Positions 9,687 through 17,498 of a stretch of 64,000 nucleotides of DNA are shown one piece after another; within the stretch, counting starts at the first letter, position 1, and each line of letters begins with the position of its first letter. The notes under the pieces are model-generated. The model was not told where the DNA came from, did not search any database, and saw only the letters and a list, made by a program, of their open reading frames with translations. The stretch covers positions 248,001 to 312,000 of the forward strand of contig JAHBWW010000005.1 of NCBI GenBank assembly GCA_019636795.1. Direction: 5' to 3'. The stretch comes from Phycisphaeraceae bacterium. Its GTDB lineage: Bacteria > Planctomycetota > Phycisphaerae > Phycisphaerales > UBA1924. A program made the translations under genes and the position numbers.

Positions 9687-10130
9687 CTATTCGTACACGT
9701 TGCCGACCATCACCAGCCCGGTCAGCACGCCCTGCGACTCGATCTCCACGAGCACCAGCGCGTCCGGGTCGCGCGTCGCGAAGAACCCGCCCGCCCGGAA
9801 CCGGTCGCCCCACTGGTCATGAAACTCGCGCAGGTCCAGCAGCAGCGTCTGCCCGACCTCGAATCCCTCGATCGCATTCGAGAATCGGCCATTGAGCCAC
9901 ACGGTCGAAGGCCCGAAGTTCTGCGCGGTCGTGTTGGTCAACTCGATGTGCGTTGTCCGACGGATCACCTGGATGGGTGCAGTCTCCTGGCGTGCCAGTT
10001 CGGTCGGATATGGGCGTGTCTGTTCCGCACTCAGCGTGCTGCGCGATCCGGCGCACCCCGCAAGCAGGCCCGCGAGCACAATCCCGACGCAGCAAGGCAC
10101 GATCATTCTCATCATGTTCCTATCGTCCAT
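9687..10130 (-). CDS. Lipoprotein of unknown function (147 aa)
   Basis: The N-terminus MDDRNMMRMIVPCCVGIVLAG is followed by a lipobox LLAGC, so a lipidated envelope protein is predicted. The remainder (about 120 residues) is a beta-rich domain with FGPSTVWLNGRF and WGDRFRAGGFFA. No family is recognised. ATG at 10128-10130 is preceded by AGGA seven bases upstream; ATG at 10113-10115 is an alternative. The start codon is only three bases away from the divergent Dus gene. A longer open frame continuing to 11447 on this strand is antisense to the Dus gene and is not real. Confidence 0.82.
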   Translation of the reverse strand: MDDRNMMRMIVPCCVGIVLAGLLAGCAGSRSTLSAEQTRPYPTELARQETAPIQVIRRTTHIELTNTTAQNFGPSTVWLNGRFSNAIEGFEVGQTLLLDLREFHDQWGDRFRAGGFFATRDPDALVLVEIESQGVLTGLVMVGNVYE

Positions 10131-10133
10131 GTC

Positions 10134-11387
10134 ATGTCCTGCGACGGCAACAACGCGACGCCGCCATCTCCCGCCATTGCTCCGCGCCTCGGGCCAGATC
10201 CGGGCGCGCACGAACTCGACCCGCGTCGCATCGCCGACTCGATTATTCACACCTTCGACGGCCAAAGCGTCGATCCGCGCCTGCCCGCTCTCGTCCCGGG
10301 CTTCGATGCCCCCTTTGTCCAGGCGGGGCTGGCCGGGTATTCCGATGCCGCCATGCGCCTCATCGCCCGCCGCCACGGCTGCCCGCTGTGCGTCACCGAA
10401 GCCCTGCTCGACCGCACCCTGCTCGCCGGAGGCCGCGGGTTTGCCAAGGCCGATCTGGGCGACATCGACCAGAATATCCCGGGCGGGCCCGACGATCACC
10501 CGCTCGTCGGGCAGATCATGGGCTCGGATCCTGCCGAGATGGCTGCTGCCGCGGTCAAGATGATCGAACAGGGCGCGCGCCGCGAGAAGGCCTACCGCGC
10601 GCTGGTCGGGGCGGGTGCAGGGCCCATCGCGGTCGAGTCGCACGCCGAGCGCACCTTCGCCGCGATCGACATCAACCTTGCCTGTCCGGTCAAGAAGATC
10701 GCCCGCAAGGCCCGCGGCGGGCACTGGCTCGCCGAGCCCGACGGCGCGATCGCGATGCTCGAGGCCGTGCGCGATGCACTGCCCGCGTCGATCCCCGTCA
10801 CGGTCAAGATGCGCCGCTCCTTCGACGACACGCCCGCGATGCGTGACAACTTCTTGCGCATCTTCGACGCGGCTTACGACCTCGGTGTCGCGTGGGTCAC
10901 GGTCCACGCCCGCACGGTCGAGCAGAAATACATCGGCCCGAGCCGCTGGGATCTGCTGCGCGAGATTGTCCAGCGTCGCCATCCCGGCCGCTGTCGCGAG
11001 CGCCTCGTCTTCGGCTCGGGCGATGTCTGGAACGTCGCCGACATCTTTCGCATGCTCGCCTACACCGGCGTCAGCGCCGTCAGCGTCGCGCGCGGGTGCA
11101 TCGGTAACCCGTGGATCTTCCGCCAGGCGCGGCAGATCCTCGCTGGCGCTGCGCCAGCCGCCCCGACCCTCGCCGAGCAGCGCGCCGTGCTCGAGGAGCA
11201 CTACGCCCTTGCGCTGGCCGTCAACCGCCGCATGCGCGACCCCGATATCCAGACCGCCAAAATGATGCGCAAGTTCGGCGTCCGCTTCAGCGAGCACCAC
11301 CCCAGCGCCGACACAGTCCGCCGCGCATTCATCGCCTGCAAGAGCATCGACGACTGGCGCGCGGTGCTTGAGGCGCAGTACGCCTGA
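10134..11387 (+). CDS. tRNA-dihydrouridine synthase family protein
   Basis: FMN-dependent enzyme reducing uridines in the tRNA D-arm. TIM-barrel motifs are visible: GLAGYSDAAMRLIARRHG (about residues 66-83; FMN binding), INLACPVKK with the expected active-site Cys, VTVKMRRSFDD, VHARTVEQKYIG, and the phosphate-binding block VARGCIGNPWIF. Closest in style to DusB. At 417 residues it carries an unusual ~60-residue N-terminal extension, so the true start may lie downstream. At the ATG there is no Shine-Dalgarno; TATCGT lies seven bases upstream. It is divergent from a lipoprotein gene three bases away. Confidence 0.9.
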   Translation: MSCDGNNATPPSPAIAPRLGPDPGAHELDPRRIADSIIHTFDGQSVDPRLPALVPGFDAPFVQAGLAGYSDAAMRLIARRHGCPLCVTEALLDRTLLAGGRGFAKADLGDIDQNIPGGPDDHPLVGQIMGSDPAEMAAAAVKMIEQGARREKAYRALVGAGAGPIAVESHAERTFAAIDINLACPVKKIARKARGGHWLAEPDGAIAMLEAVRDALPASIPVTVKMRRSFDDTPAMRDNFLRIFDAAYDLGVAWVTVHARTVEQKYIGPSRWDLLREIVQRRHPGRCRERLVFGSGDVWNVADIFRMLAYTGVSAVSVARGCIGNPWIFRQARQILAGAAPAAPTLAEQRAVLEEHYALALAVNRRMRDPDIQTAKMMRKFGVRFSEHHPSADTVRRAFIACKSIDDWRAVLEAQYA

Positions 11388-11476
11388 CCGATCGTGGGGA
11401 CGAAAAGGATTGACAGGTCCCGCGTGAGTGATTGTTCGGGTCGCCAATTCTGGATTATTGGGCGGGCGGGCGAGTC

Positions 11477-11770
11477 GTTGCTCGCTGCGCGGCTCTGTTT
11501 GGGTCGTCTGAGACGAGTTTTGGTGCGTTCGGGGGCTGCTTGCATCGATTCAACATTCAATTGCATCGATGTAACAGAAGGTTAGATCGATCAAAGAGAA
11601 GGTTTGATCGATGCGAGAGGAGGTTTGATCGATCCAAGAGGCTGTTTGACCGCTACAACAGGACTTTTGATGCGTGAAAGATCCGGTTGCAACGATGAAA
11701 GGCGCGGTGTGATCGATCAAACAGAAGGTTTCATCGATGTAAGACTCTGTTGCACGCATGTAAGATCGTG
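11477..11770. repeat. Degenerate 21-bp tandem repeat array, about 14 units
   Basis: Units of exactly 21 bases follow one another without gaps. The clearest ones start at 11540, 11561, 11582, 11603, 11624, 11645, 11666, 11687, 11708, 11729 and 11750; three weaker units precede them. The consensus is roughly TTTGATCGATNNAAGAGAAGG with a palindromic ATCGAT core. The period is seven codons, so several frames read as heptapeptide repeats (for example FDRSKRR on + and SxIDQTF on -). No ribosome site was found for any of these frames. There are no spacers, so it is not a CRISPR. Confidence 0.88.
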
Positions 11771-12032
11771 TCAAATTCGCCACATCCGGACGTTGACGGC
11801 CGCGCTCGAGCCCGAACTCGACGCACTCAAGCCCATGAATCGCGCCTCGCGGCGCACAAACGCAGTTTTTCACGGACCACACTCCAAAAGGGGACCCAGC
11901 GGACCCCCCCTCCATCGCGGCACTCTCCGGCCCGGGTCAAAAAGAACAGAACGCAAACATCCAAAGGCCCGAGAAGAAATGCCATGATCGGTTTTGGTGC
12001 GGGATCTATTCGCGCGTCTGCGAGAGGCCGTG

Positions 12033-12065
12033 CCACCGCTCGCCGGAGGAACCGGTGAGCGGTGG
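12033..12065. repeat. Long inverted repeat (14-bp arms)
   Basis: CCACCGCTCGCCGG and CCGGTGAGCGGTGG are separated by five bases and pair over 14 bp with a single G-U type mismatch. No T tract follows on either side, so a terminator is unlikely. It lies just before a dispersed repeat copy and may be part of the same repeat cluster. Confidence 0.75.
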
Positions 12066-12102
12066 AACGCAGAATGGTGGTTCGGTTGGAAAAGAACCAA
12101 GG

Positions 12103-12175
12103 CACACCGACCACTCAAAGCCGTGGTCGGCAGCACGGGTGGCATGTATCAACGGTGGCGGTCGGTGCCACCCGC
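12103..12175. repeat. Dispersed ~73-bp element, copy A
   Basis: Begins CACACCGACCACTCAAAGCC and ends GGTCGGTGCCACCCGC. The ends form an imperfect inverted repeat (GGCACACCGACC against GGTCGGTGCC). It aligns with copy B at 16556-16627 over both ends and with copy C at 15766-15838 in its ends and an internal GGTGGCAT. It carries no open frame of note. The size and inverted ends are like a small non-autonomous (MITE- or REP-like) element. Confidence 0.7.
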
Positions 12176-12303
12176 GCGTCAATGAACAGGCCGTTGTCAA
12201 GGAGTGGACGAATTGTGGGGAAGAAAACACCCTGTATGACTATCATGCATGGGAAACACCCTCAGGCGTGATTTTTCACTAGGCCTTGGAAAGGAGTTGA
12301 ACC

Positions 12304-12627
12304 TTGAACCGAATTGTTGCATTGATCTCGTGTGTCGGAGTCATCACTATTGGAGGCTGCTCGACCAAGAACCACGGTCGCATGACCTTCCTGAGCGAGG
12401 CTGAGAAACGGGAACTCACCTGCCGCGAGATCAATCTTGAACTGGCCAAAGTCGATGCCTTTCTCGATCAGATTTCAGAGAACGCCAAGATCGACGGTCG
12501 GTCGGTCCTCGGCTTCCTCGGCGACTTCGGTATCGGCAACGCAATGGAACGCAATGCCGCTGAGAAGAGCGCCCGAGAACGGCGCGAACAGTTGCAGGAA
12601 CTCAAGACTGCCAAGAATTGTCCATGA
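12304..12627 (+). CDS. Small lipoprotein (107 aa), unrecognised
   Basis: A TTG start seven bases after AAGGAG (12291-12296) opens a frame with a signal sequence and lipobox (ITIGGCSTK; Cys at residue 19). The mature part is a short, charged helical domain (LSEAEKRELTCREINLELAK) with a glycine-containing hydrophobic stretch at FLGDFGIGNAM. The pattern suggests an envelope-anchored coiled-coil protein. No family is recognised. It stands alone between repeat-rich stretches. Confidence 0.8.
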   Translation: MNRIVALISCVGVITIGGCSTKNHGRMTFLSEAEKRELTCREINLELAKVDAFLDQISENAKIDGRSVLGFLGDFGIGNAMERNAAEKSARERREQLQELKTAKNCP

Positions 12628-12668
12628 AGACTCAGAACTGCCAGTGAATCAAGGGGTTCGTCAAGAAG

Positions 12669-12733
12669 CCGGGTGCCGTGGACATGGCTCTGCATGGCCA
12701 CGATCAGTGGCAAAGCCGGGGCAAGGCACCCGG
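12669..12733. repeat. Inverted repeat pair flanking a hairpin-rich segment
   Basis: CCGGGTGCC (12669-12677) and GGCACCCGG (12725-12733) are exact inverted copies, flanked by AAGAAG and TCTT, which nearly extend the arms. The interior contains a second small inverted pair (GTGG...CCAC). A further hairpin GTCATGG...CCATGAC lies at 12776-12799. It is probably another small non-coding repeat. Confidence 0.55.
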
Positions 12734-12794
12734 TCTTGATTGACTCGGATTCCGACATGGCCGTAGCGGATGTCAGTCATGGTCATGCAAAGCC

Positions 12795-13370
12795 ATGACC
12801 TCAGAATCAAGCCTACATGAGAAATCGTCCATGGGCATTGCGTCCGGCATAGCATCCGCTATGTCATGGCAAGAGTTTTGGCTTGACGCAATTGAACTCC
12901 TTGGACTCGGCGGTACTCTCGGAGCTGCGGTCGGCGCAGCAGTCACACTCGTCGTCCAGGCAAAACTTAGCCGCAAGACCGAGTCGCTTCGGCGAATCGA
13001 TGAGCAGCGCATCAAAGTCCTATCGGCCGTCTACGCTGCACTTCAGGATATGCATGATGCGCTGCAGGACTTCGCCAGCCCAGACGCCGCCGGGGATGAA
13101 GCTGCGCGACGAGAGCGAGTTTTCCAGAGCGCAGCCAACGCCTTCCGCATGAAATGGCAGCGCAGCAGTTTCTTGTTTAACAAGACCACCATCGCATCGT
13201 TTGACGAGATATGGAACCTGTACAAAGATACAGGCTATGCGCTGGATGATGCTCGCACCGGCCTAGATGTCCAGAAGCGACAATATGGGCGTTCTTTGCT
13301 GCAAAACAAGATCGCGCAAGCGCGCCTGGCCTTGGACGAGAAGATACGAGCGTTAATCGGCATATTCTGA
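12795..13370 (+). CDS. Hypothetical membrane-associated protein (191 aa)
   Basis: The predicted protein has an N-terminal region of uncertain start, one hydrophobic segment at about residues 36-55 (LGLGGTLGAAVGAAVTLVV), then a charged, helical body (LSRKTESLRRIDEQRIKVL, HDALQDFASPDAAGDEAARR, FLFNKTTIASFDEIW). No family is recognised. No ribosome site precedes any of the ATG candidates at 12795, 12831 or 12861, and the first lies inside a hairpin. Codon structure and the coherent amphipathic helices support coding. It lies among accessory genes. Confidence 0.65.
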   Translation: MTSESSLHEKSSMGIASGIASAMSWQEFWLDAIELLGLGGTLGAAVGAAVTLVVQAKLSRKTESLRRIDEQRIKVLSAVYAALQDMHDALQDFASPDAAGDEAARRERVFQSAANAFRMKWQRSSFLFNKTTIASFDEIWNLYKDTGYALDDARTGLDVQKRQYGRSLLQNKIAQARLALDEKIRALIGIF

Positions 13371-13770
13371 GAGAGCGGGCGGGTTGGCACCGAAATCCTC
13401 TTCCGCCGTGCCACCAAAGGCGGCTTGGCTGCTTCGGTGCGTGGTGGAGCCCGGAAGCGCGGGGCGATGGCAGCACGAGAACGCGATCGGTCACGGAGCC
13501 AGCATACTGAATCGGCTGTTTCGCGTCAAGTTCGGACCTCGGGCACGCAAAGAAGGCGGAAGGCAAGCGGCAGCGGCAAGGCTGGGCCACAGCATCGAGC
13601 TCGCGCGACGCAGCACATCCGCACAACCTCGCCCGCAACCCTGATGCGAAGCCAAAAAAACTTCTTCCACCGCTGAGAGATTTCGCCTTTTCGAGCAGAA
13701 GACGGGCAGGAGGCGTCTGCAACGTGCCGCCGCCGCTCACTGCTTTCCCCGCTTTGAAAAGGAGACTCAC
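13371..13770. other. Intergenic stretch, 400 bases
   Basis: No gene, repeat family or clear promoter is recognised here. The short open frames present lack ribosome sites. The last bases contain the AAGGAG ribosome site of the following secreted protein. Confidence 0.5.
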
Positions 13771-14550
13771 ATGACACCCGCTCGCCCCTCACTGGCCCTT
13801 GTTGCTGCTGCCTGCACCGCCGCGCTCTGCACGCACAGCGCTGAAGCCCAGACTGGTTTCCGCCTGCTCAATGGCTATGCCGCCGCAGGAGGCCAGTTGT
13901 GGGACAACCCCAGCCAGGCCGGCCCGTCGATCTGGTTCGGCACCGACACAGCCACGCTCGCTCCGCCTCCGGTCGGGCTCGGCAGCGCATCGGGCACCGC
14001 GCGCGTCGAATATTTCTACGGCACCTTCGGCCCGAACAATGCCTCAGTCGTGCCGTGGGCCGAGGCCACACTCGCATTCAACAGCCCCGCCTGCGGCAAA
14101 CTCGATATTACCATGAACGCACGGGTCAACCTCGGCATCGCCGACATCAATGGCACTCTTTACAACATCCAGCCCGATGTCGCGTGGCTGGTCGCAAACA
14201 ATGTTGATTCGTTCAGCGGCAAACTTGGTGCCGGAACCGATTTTCTCCTCGAAGTCGTTGTCGATGATTGCAGCGTGTGCCTCCCCGCCAACATCTTCGA
14301 AGTCGATTTCGAAGCGACGCCCGATGGCACGTGGGAATCGTGGAGCGGCTGCCTCCCGCAGGGCACGCACCTGATCCAGCTCGCCGGCGGCGGCCTCAGC
14401 GAGGAGTGGAGTTTCAGTTGGGATCGCCTCACCGAAACGCTCATCCTTCCAACAGAGTTTGACTCAACCTGGACGATCCGCATCCCCGCTCCGTCGTCAG
14501 CCTGCCTCATGGCGCTCGGGGGCCTGCTCGCGATGCGCCGCCGCCGCTGA
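13771..14550 (+). CDS. Secreted protein with PEP-CTERM-like sorting tail (259 aa)
   Basis: Signal peptide at residues 1-26 (cleavage at AEA|QTG). A ~205-residue beta-rich extracellular domain contains paired Cys (SPACGKLDI, DDCSVCLP). The C-terminus IPAPSSACLMALGGLLAMRRRR has the Pro-rich motif, hydrophobic helix and Arg cluster of an exosortase/archaeosortase-type sorting signal. AAGGAG precedes the ATG by six bases. The domain is unrelated by eye to the nine-paralogue family further on. Function unknown. It may be followed by a terminator at 14598-14628. Confidence 0.88.
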   Translation: MTPARPSLALVAAACTAALCTHSAEAQTGFRLLNGYAAAGGQLWDNPSQAGPSIWFGTDTATLAPPPVGLGSASGTARVEYFYGTFGPNNASVVPWAEATLAFNSPACGKLDITMNARVNLGIADINGTLYNIQPDVAWLVANNVDSFSGKLGAGTDFLLEVVVDDCSVCLPANIFEVDFEATPDGTWESWSGCLPQGTHLIQLAGGGLSEEWSFSWDRLTETLILPTEFDSTWTIRIPAPSSACLMALGGLLAMRRRR

Positions 14551-14597
14551 CATCACTCCGCTGCCCGGCCTTACCACTCGGTTTCAACCAGCACAGG

Positions 14598-14628
14598 CTC
14601 CGTCTCGCACGGAGAGGCGGAGTTTGTC
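14598..14628 (+). terminator. Possible terminator after the PEP-CTERM-like gene
   Basis: CTCCGTCTC and GAGGCGGAG pair over nine bases (one G-U) around a seven-base loop and are followed by TTTGTCT. The T tract is short, so efficiency is uncertain. Confidence 0.4.
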
Positions 14629-14715
14629 TGCGCTTGCAGAACGAACTCGCCCGCTCTGGTTGGTGCCGAAGTTTGTATACTGCCAAAGCAGAGAGATGAC
14701 GCAAGGAGACCGGTC

Positions 14716-15735
14716 ATGCTGGTGTATGTTTTCGTTCTGGTTGGAATGATAAGCGTGATGCCTTGTGCCCAAGTGAGCACCCAGGGTGGTGCGATGCCGG
14801 GCTCGCACGTCGGCGAGCCGGCGAGGCTGCCTGTTGATGCCGGCGGGGGCATTGAGTGGATCATCATCGATGATGTTGATAATCCGCCCGTGACGCTCTC
14901 GCCCGGCTGGACCTGGCCGGTGGTCGGGCGCGGCTCTGTGCCGTACGTCTATCGCATCGGCAAATACGAAGTGACCACCGCACAATGGCTGGAGTTTCTC
15001 AACACCTTCGGCCCGCAGGGCGACGAGTTCCGATGGTTCGCACGGCCCGAATGGTGGGGCGCGGATGTTGATTTCACCTATAACGGCCCGGGGGTGCGCT
15101 ACGTGCTGCTTGACTTGCCCGGTGCCGAAATGATGCCGGTCTTCGGCATAGTGTGGCATGACGCGGCGAGGTTCTGCAACTGGCTGCACAATGATAAATC
15201 ATCGGATCCAATATCGCTTGAAAGCGGGGCGTACGACACGAGCACGTTCGGCTACGAGCCCGACGGCTGGACGTTCACCGACCAGGTGACCCGCAGCGAG
15301 GGCGCCCGTTTCTGGATCCCCTCGTGGGACGAGTGGCTCAAGGCGGCACATTACGATCCGCAGGCAAGGCGATGGTACAAGTGGCCCACGCGCGACGGAC
15401 GATTTCCCGTCACCGGGCTTCCGGGCGCGGGCGATACCAGTGCAGGCGTGCAGGGCTGTGAAGACATCATTCCGTATTGCCCGTACTTCATCCCGCTCGG
15501 AGCTTACGAATCAACCTCGCCCTGGGGACTCTACGACGTCAGCGGCGGAACGAGAGAATGGACGGAAGAGACCATCGAAAGTCGTTGGCGCGGGGTTGAA
15601 GGAAATCGCGCGGGCGGACCCCTGTATGGCGAGATCATGACGAGTGCAGACAGTGTGCTCGGCATTGCGTCCGAGCGTCCGGGCACCCGGCCGTTTACAG
15701 GGCTTCGGCTGGCAGGACAACCAGTTTCAGATTGA
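14716..15735 (+). CDS. Exported FGE/SUMF1-domain protein
   Basis: A 339-residue protein with an N-terminal signal sequence (MLVYVFVLVGMISVMPCAQ) followed by a formylglycine-generating-enzyme-type (SUMF1) fold. Typical blocks are visible: YRIGKYEVTTAQWLEFLN, VWHDAARFCNWLHN, FWIPSWDEWLKAAHYD, SPWGLYDVSGGTREWTEE and a closing FTGLRLA. Proteins of this family in planctomycetes are often not true sulfatase activators. The active-site Cys pair of genuine FGE is not obvious here, so catalytic function is doubtful. AAGGAG lies seven bases before the ATG, and a -10-like TATACT lies at 14676-14681. No sorting tail is present. Confidence 0.88.
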   Translation: MLVYVFVLVGMISVMPCAQVSTQGGAMPGSHVGEPARLPVDAGGGIEWIIIDDVDNPPVTLSPGWTWPVVGRGSVPYVYRIGKYEVTTAQWLEFLNTFGPQGDEFRWFARPEWWGADVDFTYNGPGVRYVLLDLPGAEMMPVFGIVWHDAARFCNWLHNDKSSDPISLESGAYDTSTFGYEPDGWTFTDQVTRSEGARFWIPSWDEWLKAAHYDPQARRWYKWPTRDGRFPVTGLPGAGDTSAGVQGCEDIIPYCPYFIPLGAYESTSPWGLYDVSGGTREWTEETIESRWRGVEGNRAGGPLYGEIMTSADSVLGIASERPGTRPFTGLRLAGQPVSD

Positions 15736-15765
15736 AGAGGAGAGAGTCAACCAGAAAGGGCAGGC

Positions 15766-15838
15766 GGCACCGACCCAATGACTTTCAACAAGCCTTCATA
15801 GAGGTGGCATAGACAAAAAATCATCGGTGTCACCCGCC
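15766..15838. repeat. Dispersed ~73-bp element, copy C (diverged)
   Basis: Begins GGCACCGACCC and ends ATCGGTGTCACCCGCC, with GGTGGCAT in nearly the same internal position as in copy A. It has the same length as copy A but only its ends and core are conserved. A small hairpin GTCATG...CATGAC follows at 15842-15859. Confidence 0.5.
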
Positions 15839-15895
15839 GTAGTCATGGAGAGACATGACCACAGTACACGTCCGCCCTCAGCCTGCAATGGCTTG

Positions 15896-16195
15896 CTAGG
15901 GAGTCTCGCCCGCAAGCCACTCACGCCATTCCAGAAGAACGGCTGCTGCGTTCTTGGCCCCAGCACGGTTGAGCGACATCCCCATCATGTCGTTCTCGAT
16001 CCTGCAAAGGTAGTCGACAATCCAACTCTCCCCGGCCCCGTCGCGAAGAAGCTTGAAGAGTTGTGGCACGTACGAATCGTATTCGTCCCGGGCGCCGGGA
16101 ACGCCTGCAACGCCGATAGGGTCCCAGATGTAATGGAGGACTTCACCGCACCTCTTGTAGAGCTCGCGTTCCTTGGGCGTTAGTTTCCTTCCCAT
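15896..16195 (-). CDS. Small immunity-like protein (99 aa)
   Basis: The sequence LYKRCGEVLHYIWDPIGVAG, then ARDEYDSYVPQLFKLLRDG and a closing ALLEWREWL-like helix, resembles a widespread unnamed family of ~100-residue helical proteins often found beside polymorphic toxins and assumed to be immunity proteins. The resemblance is from memory and was not searched. ATG at 16193-16195 follows GGGAGG four bases upstream; the longer upstream frame lacks this. No cognate toxin is visible, so it would be an orphan. Confidence 0.75.
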   Translation of the reverse strand: MGRKLTPKERELYKRCGEVLHYIWDPIGVAGVPGARDEYDSYVPQLFKLLRDGAGESWIVDYLCRIENDMMGMSLNRAGAKNAAAVLLEWREWLAGETP

Positions 16196-16649
16196 CTTGC
16201 CTCCCTGACACTTGATTCCTCGCACTTGATTCAACGGAATTCCGTGTATCCGTGGCTGTGAACCCATGCTATCCATAATTCTGTCGAGCAGGAGAATCGC
16301 CGTAGGGATGGCCACCAATCGCGTACAGTAACCCTTGTGCCCAGGTCGCGCAGTGGTGCGAATGTCACGGGCGCCGCGTGAGGCGGACCCCCCCGGATCC
16401 CCGCACACCCCACCCATCCCGCCGGCCGCGATGCTGTTGACGCGCGGGCGTGGAATCGGTAGGCTGGCAGAATGCGGAGCAGCAGCCGGGAGCGATGCGG
16501 GCGGTGAAGATGGGGCAGAGAACGTTGGTGACGGATGTGCTGGAAAGGACAAAGACACACCGACCGCTCAAAGCCGCGGATCGGTGGCACAGAGAGCGTG
16601 GAACAAACGGTGGTCGGTGCCACCCCGCCGCAATTACATGTGGTAAGCA
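16196..16649. other. Intergenic accessory stretch with repeat copy B
   Basis: No convincing gene in about 450 bases. It contains a dispersed element at 16556-16627 that ends only 22 bases before the next reading frame. Base composition drops in GC towards the right. Confidence 0.5.
16556..16627. repeat. Dispersed ~73-bp element, copy B
   Basis: CACACCGACCGCTCAAAGCC at the left and GGTCGGTGCCACCCC at the right match copy A (12103-12175) almost base for base at both ends, with a diverged centre. Similarity extends a little further left (GGAAAGGACAAAGA against GGAAAAGAACCAAGG). Confidence 0.7.
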
Positions 16650-17030
16650 ATGCCAGAATATTCTTTCTATGATATCGACGAAGTACTTTGGCTGAAATTG
16701 CGAGAGTGTCTTTTGGGCCTTGAATACAACTCTCGAGAGCGAGGGGTCAAACGGAAACACCTCCGGAGGCGTGATGCAGCTGTTGAAGCGCCGTTTTCGG
16801 AAGCATTTCATCTACTCGTTCAACATATTACACGAGATTTCAACTCCATGCGTGACGAATGTTGGCCAGAACTGCGGATTTATCACAAATGTGACTCCAG
16901 TTTTCCAGGTGATCATCGTCTCTCTGTGATGACACGGCTACGCAATCCAGATGGACCGGGGAGTGTATCCTATGGCCGATATGTTTCGAGAATAGCTCCC
17001 GATAGGTTTGTGATCTGGATGTGGGACTGA
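16650..17030 (+). CDS. Hypothetical protein (126 aa), atypical composition
   Basis: Opens MPEYSFYDIDEVLWLKLREC and continues with a mixed alpha/beta pattern (EAFHLLVQHITRDFNSM, LRIYHKCDSSFPGDHRLSV), ending VIWMWD. Codon use is clearly more AT-rich than in neighbours, which points to transfer. No ribosome site is seen; a dispersed repeat ends just upstream. It may be another orphan immunity-type protein. No family is recognised. Confidence 0.55.
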   Translation: MPEYSFYDIDEVLWLKLRECLLGLEYNSRERGVKRKHLRRRDAAVEAPFSEAFHLLVQHITRDFNSMRDECWPELRIYHKCDSSFPGDHRLSVMTRLRNPDGPGSVSYGRYVSRIAPDRFVIWMWD

Positions 17031-17150
17031 TCATGCGTCAGTTTGCGGACAGGCTTTGCTCCATGCCCGGCGGTGGAATGGAACGGACGGCGACAGGTAG
17101 CGTACCAATACGCATCCTCAATGTTCATGAGTATTGAGAAATAAAGTAAA

Positions 17151-17498
17151 GTGCGCGCAATTATTACAGTTAGTGACCCATGGGAACTTGGCGAGAGTTC
17201 GCACTGGCAACCTTTGCACGGCGAGTTGGTTCGATTGGTCAATGGCGATCAAGGAGGAATGGCCTTGATATTGCTCGACCACCCCATCATTTACTGTGAC
17301 ACTGAATATCGATATCTGTGTGCTGGTCCGCGTCATGAAGGAGGCACGATAGAGTCAATCAGAAGAGGCAATACCCTGCCCTGTGGAGGCATTGGTTTCT
17401 CGAATATCATTTCACAAGATGATTTTGTTCTTATGTATAAGAAATGGAGGGGAGGAGGATTGGCATATATTGGCACCATAAAGGCAGAAGGGTCATGA
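17151..17498 (+). CDS. Hypothetical protein (115 aa), possibly immunity-like
   Basis: The protein starts MRAIITVSDPWELGESSHWQ and contains GGMALILLDHPIIY, then GPRHEGGTIESIRRG and a closing WRGGGLAYIGTI. It looks like a compact beta-rich protein. Composition is AT-rich relative to the window, as for its neighbour at 16650. No ribosome site is evident. It is followed directly by a transposase remnant on the other strand, in keeping with an acquired segment. Function unknown. Confidence 0.6.
   Translation: MRAIITVSDPWELGESSHWQPLHGELVRLVNGDQGGMALILLDHPIIYCDTEYRYLCAGPRHEGGTIESIRRGNTLPCGGIGFSNIISQDDFVLMYKKWRGGGLAYIGTIKAEGS

Larger units (their letters stand above)
11388..12303. other. Gene-poor accessory stretch with repeats
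   Basis: No convincing gene is seen over about 900 bases. The stretch holds a 21-bp tandem repeat array (11477-11770), a long hairpin (12033-12065) and a ~73-bp dispersed element (12103-12175). Short open frames exist on both strands but lack ribosome sites or recognisable content. Confidence 0.7.

Noticed and set aside
10131-11447. Minus-strand frame continuing upstream of the lipoprotein
   Set aside because: It is antisense to the Dus gene; only the part from 10130 down has a signal peptide and ribosome site.
11477-11770. CRISPR array
   Set aside because: Units are contiguous with no spacers and are degenerate; no cas genes.
11550-11915. Minus-strand heptapeptide-repeat protein over the 21-bp array
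   Set aside because: Open through all units but without ribosome site, signal or conserved residues; kept as a repeat and a finding, not as a gene.
12055-12282. Small + strand frame across dispersed element A
   Set aside because: No ribosome site; content follows from the repeat sequence.
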